From Saccopteryx bilineata (lineage: Eukaryota; Chordata; Mammalia; Chiroptera; Emballonuridae), in the NCBI RefSeq assembly GCF_036850765.1, contig NC_089498.1, positions 51,821,795 to 51,885,794 on the forward strand: a stretch of 64,000 nucleotides of DNA, read 5' to 3'. The position numbers and the translations under genes are program-made. Positions within the stretch are counted from its first letter, which is position 1, and every line of letters starts with the position of its first letter. Of this stretch, positions 46,796 to 58,540 are shown piece by piece. The notes beneath the pieces are model-generated. The model was not told where the DNA came from. It searched no databases and saw nothing but the letters and a program-made list of their open reading frames with translations.

Positions 46796-47263
46796 GGAAT
46801 GTGTGGATTAATTTTTCTTTGTGGTTCTCCAGGTACTATTATCAAACATACCTCCCGGAGGCTCATCCTAGGACTGAGAATCATGGACAATAAGAATGCA
46901 ATTTATGTTCTGGACAATAGCTTTTGCCAGACCAACATCCACTTACATTGCACTTCCACCCAGCTAGATTCTCATGGAATTTGTTGTTCACTCTAGTTTA
47001 TAACCTATTTTCCTTTGAAGATTTATTGAAAACCTGCTCAATCCTGATACTGGAACTGTAAGAGTCATTTTGTTTTAGTTGCAACACAACATTGCTAAAG
47101 TCAAATGCTATTTTTTGTCTTCATATTGACGTGCATCTCATATGATCAAAGGGAAGGGGGATTAACATCATATTGATATATAGAGAAGAAATATTCACCA
47201 TGGTTGTGGAGATGACTGATTCACTCATTCTTCAGTGAGCTTTTACAATTAAAAATAACATGC
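46796..47263. other. Unassigned sequence
   Basis: Unique-looking AT-rich DNA. Nothing recognised. Confidence 0.4.
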
Positions 47264-47652
47264 CTGACCAGGTGGTAGCATCAGACTGGGACGCAGAGGA
47301 CTCAGGTTCGAAATCCGGAGGTTGCCAGCTTGAGCGTGGGCTCATCCCGCTTGAGTGCGATGTCACTGGCTTGGGTGTGGGATCATAGACATGATTCCAT
47401 GGTCACTGGCTTGAGCACAAAGGTTGCTGACTTGAAGTTCAAGGTCATTGGTTTGAGCAGGGGGCCACTCGCTCTGCTGTAGCTAGGCCCCGGTCAAGGC
47501 ACATATGAGAAATCAATCAATGAAAAAATAAGGAGGCGCAATGAAAAATTGATGCTGTTCATCTCTTTCCCTTCCTGTCTGCCTGTCCCTATCTGTCCCT
47601 CTGTATTTCTATGTCTCTGTCACCAAAATAAATAAATAAATAAATAATAACA
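47264..47652 (+). mobile_element. tRNA-derived SINE, type B
   Basis: Starts 'tgcctgaccaggtggtagcatc' with an internal gap in the head that removes the 'gcgcagtggatagag' stretch. The body continues with 'ggttcgaaatccggag', extra 'cactggcttg' repeats, and ends CTATGTCTCTGTCACCAAAATAAATAAAT. Confidence 0.87.
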
Positions 47653-47744
47653 ACCTGATATTGAGCACAAAGTGTAAAATGTTAAGAAAATATATTTGTC
47701 GCTCTGGTGTTTAGGAGCTCCTTATCACAGCACATATTCCTTGG

Positions 47745-47900
47745 CACTGACAAATATAAGGTGATAGAAAATGATTTGACTTTGGGTGATGGATATACAA
47801 CATAATCAACAGTTCAGATACTATAGAGATGCTTACCTGAAACCTATGTACTCTTGTGGATCAATGGCACTCTGTTAAATTTAATTTTCTAAATAATAAA
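47745..47900 (+). mobile_element. LINE-1 3' UTR fragment
   Basis: Short L1 tail: 'aaggtgatagaaaatgatttgactttgggtgatggatatacaacataatcaac', 'gaaacctatgtactcttgtgg', 'caatggcactctgttaaatttaa'. Same block as the end of the full-length L1. It lies about 95 bp beyond the SINE and is not obviously joined to it. Confidence 0.75.
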
Positions 47901-48444
47901 AAAGGTTATCATCTTTAAAATCCTATTTGCATATTGTTTAGGAAAATATGTTTTTATTTTTATTTTTAAAAATAATTGTTGAAAGTCATTCAATGGAATC
48001 TCTAAGTAGAACTTCTTTCCCTTAAACTTCTGTTTCTTTTGATTTTTTAACTTTTATTCAAGCATCCCATAAAATCCTACAAATAATAGTGAGCAACATT
48101 GTTTACAGAATTTTATATGTCTTCTGCTTTTGATATTTCATATAGCAACAATACATATTCTCTTTGGGGCCAATTTTAGTGCTCTTTTACTTTACTGTAA
48201 TTATTTTATGCTGTATTATTTACTACCTGCTCAGCTAAACCTGCTATTGGCATTATCTTGGGGACTGATGGATCAAGGTTAAGGTCAATCTTAGAAATTT
48301 TTATTGGGAAGTGTTTTTCATTGGGTTCCCCTTCCTGATTAGTACCTACATACGACTTTGAATTTTTGTTTTGATTCATAGAGGCCACATATACTTTTTT
48401 ATTTTTCAGGGCTTTTAAAAAATGCATTGGATTATTTAGTCATA
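47901..48444. other. Unassigned sequence
   Basis: Includes a 73-codon minus-strand open frame (48206-48427) without recognised domain. No repeat family recognised. Confidence 0.35.
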
Positions 48445-48770
48445 AAATCATTCATTCATTCAACTAGCCAGCATTTAATGAATACTTATCATAGTGCCAA
48501 ATACTTGAAATAGGCAAATTAAAGACATAATCTCAGCCTCTAGAGATTCACCAGGAAGTCGACTGACAATAAAAATTTAATACAATATGTGAGATTTTAA
48601 AAGAAAAGACGCAAAGGGGGGGGGTTACACTTAATGAGTTGGGAAGAAGTCAGGACGGACTTCCTCATGGCCTTTCAGTTAAGTCTTGAAGAAACAAGCC
48701 AGTTGGAGAAGGGACAGAAGGATGTAGCAAAGGGAAAGAAAAACTTGTGCAAAATTATAGATACACAGAG
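48445..48770 (-). repeat. LINE-2 3' end relic
   Basis: Reverse L2: '(attc)n aactagccagcatttaatgaatacttatc', 'gacataatctcagcctctagagattcacc', 'aggacggacttcctcatggcctttcagttaagtcttgaag', 'gatgtagcaaagggaaag'. Confidence 0.83.
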
Positions 48771-49604
48771 AACCTGGTGGGGTTAGGAAACTCAAAACAG
48801 CTCAGTCTGACTAGGAATCTATTGCATAGAAAAAATTGTTATGGGCGAAATGTTTGGGCTGATTGGGTGAAACCTGTTTCTTCCTTAGCTGTCTGCCTAA
48901 CGAGCCTGCCCCTCAGCCTCAGCAGGTGGTTGTCATTTAGGAAGTCAGGCCCAGTGATTTTAGATTTTTTTCCAGGAGAAGCCAAATTCAGATTTTTAAT
49001 AAGGAATCTCTGGCTTAAGTTGTTAGCTGGTTTTAGGGGGACACTACAGAACAAATAAAATGTATCTGTAAGCTTAGCCTGGCCTGTTGGTTGCCAATTA
49101 AGGACCCTCAGCTGTAGATATTTCAATGAGAACAGATGACACTTTTCTTCATTGCTTATGAGATTAGTAATTGTGAAGTGCTCTGGAACCCTCCTTTTGA
49201 GGAAGTAGCACCCTCGGGTCTTGATTTAATACAAATGTATTGATCACCAATCTGTAGTGTTTTAGAGAATGTGGTTGGGCCACATATCCTTTAGATTGGA
49301 GGAGGGAATACATGAGATTACAACTAAGGCAAAATTATATATATACATGCTTTAATGGGGGAGGGGTTCTTAACAAAGCTCTGTGAGAGTGATACTCCAG
49401 GCCTAAGAACTAGGAATTCTTTGACAATGAATAAGACTGTGTAGTAGAAATAGGACTTTGAAAGAAAAGGAAGGGGAGATTTCGTCAAGGCTAATAAAAG
49501 TATAAGCAACTCCATAGTTACATTGTGGGCTTTGATATATCTTAAAATAATATAATTGGATATGACTGAGGGTAATATATATATATAAAACATAATTGTG
49601 ACCT
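48771..49604. other. Unassigned sequence
   Basis: About 0.8 kb. Open frames of 95-115 codons (48747-49671) on both strands lack domains or supporting context. Confidence 0.35.
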
Positions 49605-49740
49605 GGCCAAGGTGAACTTTGAATTTCAGTCTACAGATCTGAGACTTGATTATATGGATAAAGAAAGCCATTCCAGGGTATAGACCAGGGGAGAGATATG
49701 ATCTGATTTAGTCTGATCTGTGTGTTCTTATCCTAAATCC
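49605..49740 (-). repeat. LINE-2 relic
   Basis: The strings 'ggataaagaaagccattcc' and 'gaccaggggagagatatgatctgatttag' match a reversed upstream L2 segment. Short and diverged. Confidence 0.5.
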
Positions 49741-51385
49741 TGAACTGGGTCCCCTTAAAGTAGTTGGAAGACTTCTCTGAGGGGTTGGTTGAAAGAGGCA
49801 TTTTACATTGAGAATTGCTAAGAAGCTATATGATTTCTAGAGGCACTAACAATTTTTAAGAATCAACTTTGCATTGGTCACAATAAATTACATCCTTGTA
49901 TTTTCAGATGAAGCTACAAAGCAATGTTAAGGAGATTATAGAATGCCTGCAATTCTATAGTGTGCATAACATAAGAAGCCTGTCCTATGTTTTGGTTCTG
50001 TGCAGAGAATATAATAATACTTCTATTAGAAGCAACTAAAAGAAGTGATGAAAAAATAAAATACATGGAATTAGGTTGAAAAAGATGGGAAAGACAGTAA
50101 AATGATGACCTTAATCATTTTCATACAAAAAAAAATAGGTTAGATTGTATGTAGTTGCCAACAATGTAAAAGTGGAATGAAAATGTAATGTGCAAACATA
50201 GCCAATAAAATCATTATTTTTTAAGGTTAAAATATGTATTCAAAATTAAGGAAAAATTTAGCAATTATAAGAAAGCTGTCTCAGATTTAAAAGAAAATAC
50301 TAGATTAAATTAGTATTTATGGATAAATGATTTTTTACTACTAAAATAAAAATGGTCAAACCTCACTTGTGGGTAATGTGCCATGAAGGACACCTGTTGA
50401 CCGGTACTTGGGTGTTGGTCAAAAAAGCCAATCAATGTGCCAAATTATAATTAGATTTAAAAAAATGTCCTAGACAGCTGGCCATCTTGGCACAATCACT
50501 CTAAACAATGTGTGGATTAATATGAATTGCTTTAACACATTATTTCTCTCTTCCAAAAAACTGAGTGTAGAATGCATGTGACTCCTGTTCATTAATTCAA
50601 TAGTAATTGTGGGCCTAAATTAATCACTTGGTTTATCATTTGCCAATTGTGCAACCTGGCCTTTCTAGATACTTTAGAGAAAAGGAAACAATTTAGTTAA
50701 ACAATATAAGAGAAATAGACCAAGGTCACAAATTAAAGAGAATAAAAATGATAAATTTTCAGCTTCTATTTTTTATGTAGTTAATAGAGCAGTGATAAAA
50801 AAGAATTCCTATGAAGTTATTGAAACAAATTCGTAGTTAATCAAAGAGATACCTCATTTGAGTAAATAAATCAAAGAAATCTACATGGTGGCACTCAATA
50901 TTTGCAGAGAAATTCACTAAGTCATGAATGGGTGGAAAACTTCTGTTTGGTAGTTTAGTCTTGTTTTCATTTTGTCTTTGAACTGTAAGCTCCCTGAAGT
51001 TCTTTATAGAAGGTAAAGATTTTAAATGCACGAGTTTGGGTATATCACACCCTTTTTTATTGGCTTATGAATATATTTGACAATTGAATTAGAAGAAGGA
51101 AGTCAACACTTCTGTGGGACTCTGGAGACCTTGGCTTGGCTTGGCTTTTGCCAATAGTTTTTCCAATAGCTAAAAATCAAAGCCATTGATTCACCATAAT
51201 TAGTACTTTAAATTAACAAAGTTAAATGAGACAATATTGGGTCTTATTTATCATATCATTACTTATTCATTTTATGCTTTATTTATTTACCATACTCCAT
51301 AGTTGGAATTGAGAGTGCAAGAGGGAAGTGATCAATGGTAAACATCTCCTCCATGAGAACACAGCTGTTTGATACAAGAATAGTG
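49741..51385. other. Unassigned sequence
   Basis: About 1.6 kb, AT-rich and unique-looking. Nothing supported. Confidence 0.4.
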
Positions 51386-51904
51386 CTCAATAATATTTTA
51401 TAATTATTTATAAAATATATAAATAATTTTATATATTTATTATATATATTTATATATATATTTTATAAATATTTATAAAATATATAAAATATATAAAAAT
51501 ATATAATATATAAAATAAAATATATTATATATATTTGTATTTTTCTGAAGGTGGAAACGGGGAGAGACAGATAGACTCCCGCATGCGCCTGACCGGGATC
51601 CACCCGGCACACCCACCAGGGGCGATGCTCTGCCCCTCCGGGGCGTCATTCTGCCGTGACCAGAGCCACTCTAGCGCCTGGGGCAGAGGCCAAAGAGTCA
51701 TCCCCAGCGCCCGGGCCATCCTTGCTCCAATGGAGCCTCGGCTGCGGGAGGGGAAGAGAGAGACAGAGAGGAAGGAGGGAGGGTGGAGAAGCAAATGGGC
51801 GCTTCTCCTATATGCCCTGGCCGGAAATCGAACCCGGGTCCCCTGCACGCCAGGCCAATGCTCTACCGCTGAGCCAACCGGCCAGGGCCTCAATAAATAT
51901 TTAA
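51386..51904 (-). mobile_element. tRNA-derived SINE, type A, with an expanded AT tail
   Basis: The SINE body occupies about 51537-51888 on the minus strand (plus-strand right end 'gagccaaccggccagggc'). The related flanks ctcaataatattt (51386-51398) and ctcaataaatattt (from 51889) look like a target duplication with a 1-bp difference. Between the left copy and the body lies a roughly 140-bp AT-only tract where the tail should be, so the tail seems to have expanded after insertion. Confidence 0.85.
51399..51536. repeat. AT-only palindromic low-complexity tract
   Basis: Nearly pure A/T with repeated 'atatataaaatatataaa' and 'tatatatattta' modules, many of them inverted repeats. One G at about 51537 begins the SINE boundary. 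Confidence 0.93.
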
Positions 51905-52018
51905 TTAACTGAATGTTCTAGGCTACACCAAGAGCCTGCACCCAGGTAAACAACGGGGAATTTTCTTTGATCTACCTGCCCAGTCAGAACTCTGAAATTT
52001 ATTTGCCCCATTGCTGGC

Positions 52019-52202
52019 TTTTGTGACTTAAAAAAAATAAATTATTGATTGGAGGAAGAGAGAGAGAGAAAGAGAGAGAGAGATAGAGAGAGAGAGGGAC
52101 ATTGATCTGCTCCTGTGTGTCCTGACTGGGATTTGAACTGGCAACTGAGCATTGGGACAATGCTCTAACCAACTGAGCTATCCAGCCAGGGCTTTTTGTG
52201 AC
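52019..52202 (-). mobile_element. VES-like tRNA-derived SINE
   Basis: Plus strand: A/T tail 'aaaaaaataaattattgattgg', a (GA)n tract, 'ctcctgtgtgtcctgactgggatttgaactggcaac' and 'ctctaaccaactgagctatccagccaggg'. The 10-bp duplication ttttgtgact at 52019-52028 and 52193-52202 bounds it. Small size (164 bp) matches VES. Confidence 0.92.
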
Positions 52203-53647
52203 TCTTTAGTAGTCAGTTTTTCTTATGTTCTCCTTCTAAGCTATTTTTTATCTGTATTAAAGCCTTTGATGTGATAGATAGCAAATAAGAAGAACAATGT
52301 GATTTATTTGGTGATTTTCCCTGAGTCGTATACTTATTGAGAAAAGGCTTGAATATATAGAACAAGACAACACCCTTTGTTAAATCCTAAGGTAGCAATG
52401 AATCAGATGGGCTCTAAATAGTGCCTAGTTTAGTGTATGGATTTTGTAATGATACACTGTAGTAGTTCATATTTCTGGCTTTCCTTCTAAAATCCTTCTC
52501 AATGAAAACTGTCAGCCTAGACCCATACAAATATGAAATAATGAATGTATCTAACTGTGGATGGATGAAAAGAGAGAAAAAAGATGCGTACTCATCAGTG
52601 TGCCTGGAGATAAGAATTGTGCATTTTTCACCATTAAGAGATCAAAAGAATTTAGCATTATGATTGATAATTCTCTTGGCTAGTACTAGTAAATTTTTAT
52701 ATAAAAGTTGAGACATTCACAGTAGAAATAGCATGGCCTTTCAGGATCTCTTTTTCTGTGATTTTCTAAAAAATTGACAAGCAATGTTTTATCATTTTAG
52801 ATATGTATATTCCATTTTGGAACCTCTTCTTTTCTTAGAATAATAATGGAAGTCCTTTTGTAAAACCACAGGCATAAAAACAGTTTAAGCAATCCTCATA
52901 GCACTAAGAATTGCTAAAATCTGTGAGCCTGTAATGCTTGGTGGTGAGCAGAAAGGTACTTTAAACGTATATCAAGCAGTCATAGGAAGAGATATATGGT
53001 TAATATTTCAATATTTGATATGGGATTGAGTTTTATGATCATTAACTCACCAAATCATCACTGTGTTAAACGTTCTAGTTTGGAAACTACATAGAAGAAC
53101 AGGACATTGTCCCAAGCTCCTTTGGTTTTCATAATCTTTATTTGCCTATCCTCCTGAAAAGTTATAACAGATAACCAATTCATTCTCTGTCATAATACTA
53201 GCACTAGAATCTGGACAGAAGAGCTTGTTTCTGATTAGAATAGAATCATGGAGACAAGAAAGCAGGAAGTAATTATTTTTCAGTTCAGTTAGTTAATTGG
53301 AAATAATGACACATTGGAAGCACTATTTCCCAATTAATAGAATAGAATGAAGAGAGTCAACTAGCTAATTAAGAATAAGAAAGATATACTCACCCTTAAT
53401 GAACCGAAGAAGTACCTTAAATGTCTCATGGGGACAGACCAGGCCATGCCTCTTCAAACAAAACTGCAAGTTCTCTAAAAAAAACAATGGCTCTCTTTAC
53501 ACACTAAGAACTAAGAAGGTTAACTAAAGCTTGACCCTAACTGTTGTAATCTTTTTAAGGCATTGCTTTGGACCTTTTAAGCAGTTGAAGTTAAAAATTA
53601 ATTTTAGTACATTTTAGGATAGAATAGGTAAGAACTGAAGGTTTATA
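52203..53647. other. Unassigned sequence
   Basis: About 1.4 kb, unique-looking. No gene or repeat recognised. Confidence 0.4.
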
Positions 53648-53984
53648 AAAGCCATATATGAGCCTGACCAGGTGCTGGCGCAGTGGATAGAGCATCGGAT
53701 TGGGATGAGGAGAACCCACGTTTGAGACCCTGAGGTCGCCAGCTTGAGCACTGGCTCATCTGGTTTGAGCAAGGCTCATCAGCTTGGACCCAAGGTCGCT
53801 GGCTTGAGCAAGGGGTTACTGGGTCTGCTGTAGCCCCCTGGTCAAGGTACATATGAGAAAGCAATCAGTGAATAACTAAAGTGCCACAACAAGAAACTGA
53901 TGGTTGATGCTTCTCATCTCTCTCTGTTCCTATCTGTTTATCCCTCTCTCTGTCTCTGTAAAAAAAAAAGAAAGCCATATATGA
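53648..53984 (+). mobile_element. tRNA-derived SINE, type B, full length
   Basis: Starts 'gcctgaccaggtgctggcgcag' at 53662 and ends CTGTCTCTGTAAAAAAAAAG. The perfect 14-bp duplication aaagccatatatga at 53648-53661 and 53971-53984 bounds it. Confidence 0.94.
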
Positions 53985-54337
53985 AACAAGACATGGGAAA
54001 TTTAAAAATAGAGACTGAAATAAAACAACACTAGTTAAAAGCTAAAGTTAATTCTTGAGCTTCCTGGAAGCAAAAGTTAGTTCTTACATTTTATTTTTCA
54101 GTTAAAGGAACAAATAAGTTACTTGTGAGACATGTACTTTTTTTTATGCTACTGAATTCCAAATCAAAGTTAATATCAGGATTCTTACTTAAATTCTTTT
54201 GTTAAGAATTATTAAATTATATTTTCATAATAAAGAAGTTGATTTATTTAATAAAGCTTATAAGTCTTTAGCAACATCAGAATTAACTGTTTTTCTATTC
54301 AAGAGTATAAATTTCCTTTGCTTCTTCTGACCTTATC
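53985..54337. other. Unassigned sequence
   Basis: AT-rich, nothing recognised. Confidence 0.4.
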
Positions 54338-54510
54338 CTAACTCTGTGACCTTGGGTCAATGATCTCTCTTAGCCTTAGTCTCTGGATCTACAAAATCAC
54401 TGTGCTAGTACCTTCTTGAAGGAATTGTTGTAAAGACTAAATGAGATAATGCATCCATAGCAAAATTCTTGACACTTAGTAATTGCTCAGTAAAGCTGAG
54501 TTGCTGTTGT
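54338..54510 (+). repeat. MIR SINE relic
   Basis: Sense MIR core: 'taactctgtgaccttgggtcaatgatctctcttagccttagtctctgg', 'gtgctagtaccttcttgaaggaattgttgtaaagactaaatgag', 'tcttgacacttagtaattgctcagtaaa'. Confidence 0.88.
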
Positions 54511-54650
54511 CATATCCTTGACATAATCATCATCATTTCTATCACACCACTTCCAAGGACCTACAATATAACTCTCAACTTTAAGTAACAGTGAGGGGGA
54601 AAGTGGAGTCTGCATTACAGCACTCCCCCTGCTTATAATATCATTACATA

Positions 54651-55028
54651 TACAGGGGGTCCTCGGGTTATGACAGTCTCGATATATGACGTTTTGTGTT
54701 TACGATGCTCACCCTTATAAAAACTTTTAAAAAATGAGACGTGAATATTTTGGTTTATGCCCTTAGCATTGTACTTACGGACTGTGTGGGAGAACTAGTT
54801 TGGTTGTCGTGGCGGAAGAATATGCAGTACAGTGTACAGTACAGGATATTTATGTCCCTTTCCTATTTCTGTGGCTTAGTTACATTTTCATGTTCTAGAT
54901 TATGATTTTACAACTGTGTTAGGATAGGTAAGTGACTTAGGCTAGGATATGTTTCGGCTTACACCAAAATTTGGGTTATGCCACTGTCATAGGAACAGAA
55001 CTATGTCATAACCTGAAGATCCCCTGTA
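54651..55028. mobile_element. TA-flanked DNA-transposon MITE (Tc1/mariner-Tigger type)
   Basis: Element 54653-55026 (374 bp) has long terminal inverted repeats: the left end CAGGGGGTCCTCGGGTTATGAC and the inverted right end CAGGGGATCTTCAGGTTATGAC agree at 19 of 22 bases. TA dinucleotides flank both ends (54651-54652, 55027-55028), the target of the Tc1/mariner/pogo superfamily. No transposase frame; non-autonomous. Family not named. Confidence 0.85.
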
Positions 55029-55660
55029 TTCAGGACTATCTAAAACCCAAGTTATTAAACCAGAAACAGGCTCTTGTAACACACCATTTTATGGTGTCAA
55101 GCATTTGAAGCTACTGTAGGAAAACTGATTTATACTTCTCTCAGGACTTGATTTTTATTTTTTAACTTTTGTTTCCTTTCTTCTCTGATTTGCTAGTGTT
55201 TTTTCATGCAAGGATAATGTTAGTGAGCTGGAACAGGAAAAAGAAGAAGAAAGCATATAGACAACTAAGCATGAAGGATTGTCGTATACTAACTACTTCA
55301 TCTTTCTCATTTTTCCTATCGCAGCTGTAACTTAGGTTTTCCTTAAAGAAGAAAAAGTGCTTGCAGAAAAATATCAAAATTATCTACTTTTTAAGGATTT
55401 CTTTGGAGATTTAAAGTTAAGCTTTGATTTGTATTAAAGTTACTGAGTCCTTCAGGTTTAGAAAAGTAGGCTTTGGAGTATTCTCAAATGAACAGTTCTC
55501 TGACATTGCTCTTAGCAACTCAGCAATAGATGTTTGCATCTCTTTTTGTATTTGGTCAGAATTAATATGGAATAAAATCTTGTCTTTTCTCTAAATATTA
55601 TTTCCCTTTTTATTTGTCCACGTTTCTGTTTGCTGACTTTGTGCATGTGTATTACTATAA

Positions 55661-56360
55661 TACAGTCATCCCTCGTCATATCGTGCTTCACTTTTCGCAG
55701 CGTCACTGTATCGCGGATTTTTAAATTGTATTATCTAACTTTGTGATGCGGATTTTTTGCTATATTGCGAGATTTTGCGGTATATAGGTTTGGGTTTTTT
55801 TGTGTGTGTGACAAAGAAAGTCAGAGAGAGGGACAGACAGGAAGGGAGAGAGATAAGAAGCATCAATTTTTCATTGTGACTAATTTTTCATTATTTTATT
55901 TAATTATTCATTGATTGCTTTCTCATATGTGCCTTGACCAGGGGCTATAGCAGACAGAATGACCCCTTGCTCAAGCCAGTGACCTTGGGCTCAAGCTGGT
56001 GAGTCTTGCTCAAACCAGATGAGCCTACACTCAAGCTGGTGACCTCCGGGTTGTGAACTTGGGTTCTCTGCGTCCCGGTCTGATGCTCTATTCACTGCGC
56101 CACCGCCTGGTCAGGCTATAGATATTTTTATGTATTTATTATTGTAATTATTTTTGCAGTAAAGTAAGCACTTTCTAGCCCCTGAAATTGAAAACAATAT
56201 AAAAAGTATTAACTGAAACATATTAAAAGAATATTAAATCAAAATAAAGCCTTAAAATATATATAAATAATAAAATAAATAAGTTCACTCCTTTGCGGAT
56301 TTTCCCCATCGTGGGGGAGTTCTGAAACCTAGCCCCCATGGTAGTTGAGGGACCACTGTA
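55661..56360. mobile_element. TA-flanked Tigger-like MITE split by a SINE
   Basis: Element 55663-56358. The left end is CAGTCATCCCTCGTCATATC and the inverted right end CAGTGGTCCCTCAACTACC; the first 12 bases are near-identical (CAGT..TCCCTC). TA flanks lie at 55661-55662 and 56359-56360. Inner 'tatcgcggatttttaaattg' and 'ctttgcggattttcccc' are typical Tigger/pogo-style sub-terminal motifs. About 320 bp of the middle is an unrelated SINE. Confidence 0.82.
55795..56115 (-). mobile_element. tRNA-derived SINE, type B, nested in the Tigger-like MITE
   Basis: Plus-strand right end 'gctctattcactgcgccaccgcctggtcag' is the reversed head. The left end has a T run and 'gacaaagaaagtcagagagagg', the reversed pyrimidine end. 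The flanks share only 'tatag', so the duplication is short or decayed. It inserted after the MITE. Confidence 0.88.
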
Positions 56361-57821
56361 AATTGTCACATTGGCAAACACATGCCATAGGTGGTTAAAT
56401 TGTAAATAAGGGATGTGATCAAAGATATCAATATAGTGAAAGAATCAGATAACCAGGAAGAAAAACTTTCACAATATAGCAATATGGGTAAATTCAAGAG
56501 TCACAAATGATATGTATGTGTTTGTGTGCGTATCTTTTAATTATCCTGATTTAGTATTCCAGAAGCAACAGTAGAGGGATTAGCATTAACCAATGAGCTG
56601 TGCTCAGGTTGCGTTCTGCTCTTAAGAGAACGTGAGTGGAGAACATCACCACAACCACATTATTGTCCTGAGTCCCCTTTTCTTGAGTTTGCAAATTTCC
56701 TGGGTCATGGAAGAGGTTGAGGAGTGCTCCACACAAAGAAATCAGATAGAAATTGAACCAACTCTTGGATGATACATTTTTCAGTTTGCTGAGGAAGTGG
56801 TAAATGATGATAAAGTAATGATTCAGGAGATGAGGACACTCCTGCTTGGATATTCTCTGGGATATGAGGTGGCTGCCATATGTTTCTTGGATGCCCAAAT
56901 TGTTCTCATCTTGGAAGTCTATCACCATAACCAGTTGCCTTATTTATTTGGAAATAATGAGAATTCTCTCTTTTTAGGCAACCTCGAAATACTCTTCTAG
57001 CTATAATAGCCCACTCTGGTTACTTCCCACCAGACTTTGTACTCACCTCTGCTCTTCTTTTAAATGTAGAAACATCATTCCCCCATTACCTGACAGGTTT
57101 TTCCCAGAAATGTTTCTTTCCTTTTACTTTTTTCTTCAAAATTTCTCTTCTTTTTTTTTTAATTGACTTAGATTGCTCATTAAAACGAGAGCTAAAATCA
57201 ACTAGAAAAAAGAAGCTATTTTCCTTGAATGATAGGCTTAATCTTCAAACTGTCTGAGGGCAAGAAAGGGGATATTTGTATTCCAATCTTAAATCAATGA
57301 TAAAAATAGAATTTATTAATCAGATACTTTGTTCTATATCTTATATAATAAAACTTGTTTAAAACTTAAAAAATCTTTATAAATTTTATTTCCCATTTTT
57401 GCAACTAAGTTGAGGTGTATAGATGTTGTAGTATAAAAGAATCAGGGTTTGAATCCAGAGTGTCCGACTTCGAAACCTACACTCACCACTTCTCCATCAT
57501 GCCTTTTATTATTCACAGAAAAAGGTAAAAATAATGCAAAATAATTGTATTTCCATAGCCAAAGAGTAGGAACGCTCATATCTTACAATGGTTAACATGG
57601 AAATGTAACCTCTAGTGATAATATGTGTTGATTATATAAGATCACAAGTGAGAATAAGTTTATTTTTGTAAAGATTTATATGACACAAATTATCCCTATG
57701 AAGATTGGTAAGAAAAGGTCTCTACTTTAGGAGTTTTCTACGTAGTATGACTTGAACTACAAATTTAAGTAAATATTTAAGAGTTCAAGTCATTGCAGTG
57801 ACGATGAACAGAGTTAAGTTG
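56361..57821. other. Unassigned sequence
   Basis: About 1.5 kb. Contains a 125-codon minus-strand open frame (56551-56928) with no recognised domain, overlapped by a 67-codon frame on the plus strand. Not called as a gene. Confidence 0.35.
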
Positions 57822-58100
57822 GTCATGAACAGAGGAGGATTTAATTGCAGGCGCAGTGGGTGTGTGCCCTGGGCCCCAACTTCTGAAGGGCCCCACAAAA
57901 CCCCAACTTTGCACTTTTTTCTAACACCGTGTTTTGTTTCATATGTGCAATTTTAACATTAATAGCACATATTTTTTATTTATTTAAAAATATGGTTAAC
58001 ATGTATTTTTATCTTCACTGTCTCTCTTATTTTTAAGGGGCCCAATATTTTCTTCTGCGCCCGGGGCCTCAATCGACCTTAATCTGCCTCTGGTCATGAC
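57822..58100. mobile_element. hAT-type MITE, second family
   Basis: Element 57830-58092 (263 bp). The left end is CAGAGGAGGATTTAATTG and the inverted right end CAGAGGCAGATTAAGGTCG; the next stretch of each arm contains a 'ccctgggcccc'/'gaggccccgggcgc' block. The flanks gtcatgaa (57822-57829) and gtcatgac (58093-58100) match at 7 of 8 bases, the expected hAT duplication length. No coding capacity. Confidence 0.82.
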
Positions 58101-58349
58101 CCCTTTTTATCATCAGTCCATATGTGCCCCCTCTTATTTTTTGATTCATTTCATTGGCAGTCAATTTAGTCCTCTCACTTTCCTTGCCCCACTAACCTTT
58201 CCACTGACAATTGCCATTTAAAAAATCAGCTTCCAGTTCTTTGGGAAAGGACATAATAATCAGCATACATTTTTTCTAGAATCCCATAATTTTTTAATTT
58301 CCATTGGTAGAACACAGTATAATAAAATTTTTTTAATCTTTAAATTATT

Positions 58350-58540
58350 CTCTTTTTACAATTTTATTTGTTGTTTTTAGAGAGGAAGGGGAAGAAAGAG
58401 AAACACTGATTTGTCATTCTACATATTTATGCATTCATTGGTGGATTATTTTATGTGCCCTGACCAGGGATCAAACCCACAATCTTGGCATATTAGGACG
58501 ATGCTCCTAACCACTGAACTACACAGCCAAGGCACAGTGA
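58350..58540 (-). mobile_element. VES-like tRNA-derived SINE relic
   Basis: Plus strand: 'gttgtttttagagaggaaggggaagaaagagaaac', 'tgtgccctgaccagggatcaaacccacaatc', 'gatgctcctaaccactgaactacacagccaaggc'. Diverged reversed head; duplication not clear. Confidence 0.82.

Noticed and set aside
47264..47900. Second SINE/L1 chimera like the one at 24.7 kb
   Set aside because: This SINE has its own complete tail, and about 95 bp separate it from the L1 fragment, so two independent insertions are simpler.
48206..48427. 73-codon minus-strand exon candidate
   Set aside because: No recognisable motif; a frame this long is plausible by chance in 64 kb. Cross-species codon conservation would be needed.
56551..56928. 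125-codon minus-strand gene or processed pseudogene
   Set aside because: No domain or parent gene recognised, no splice or poly(A) context, and an overlapping frame is open on the other strand. A protein search with no hit would confirm rejection.
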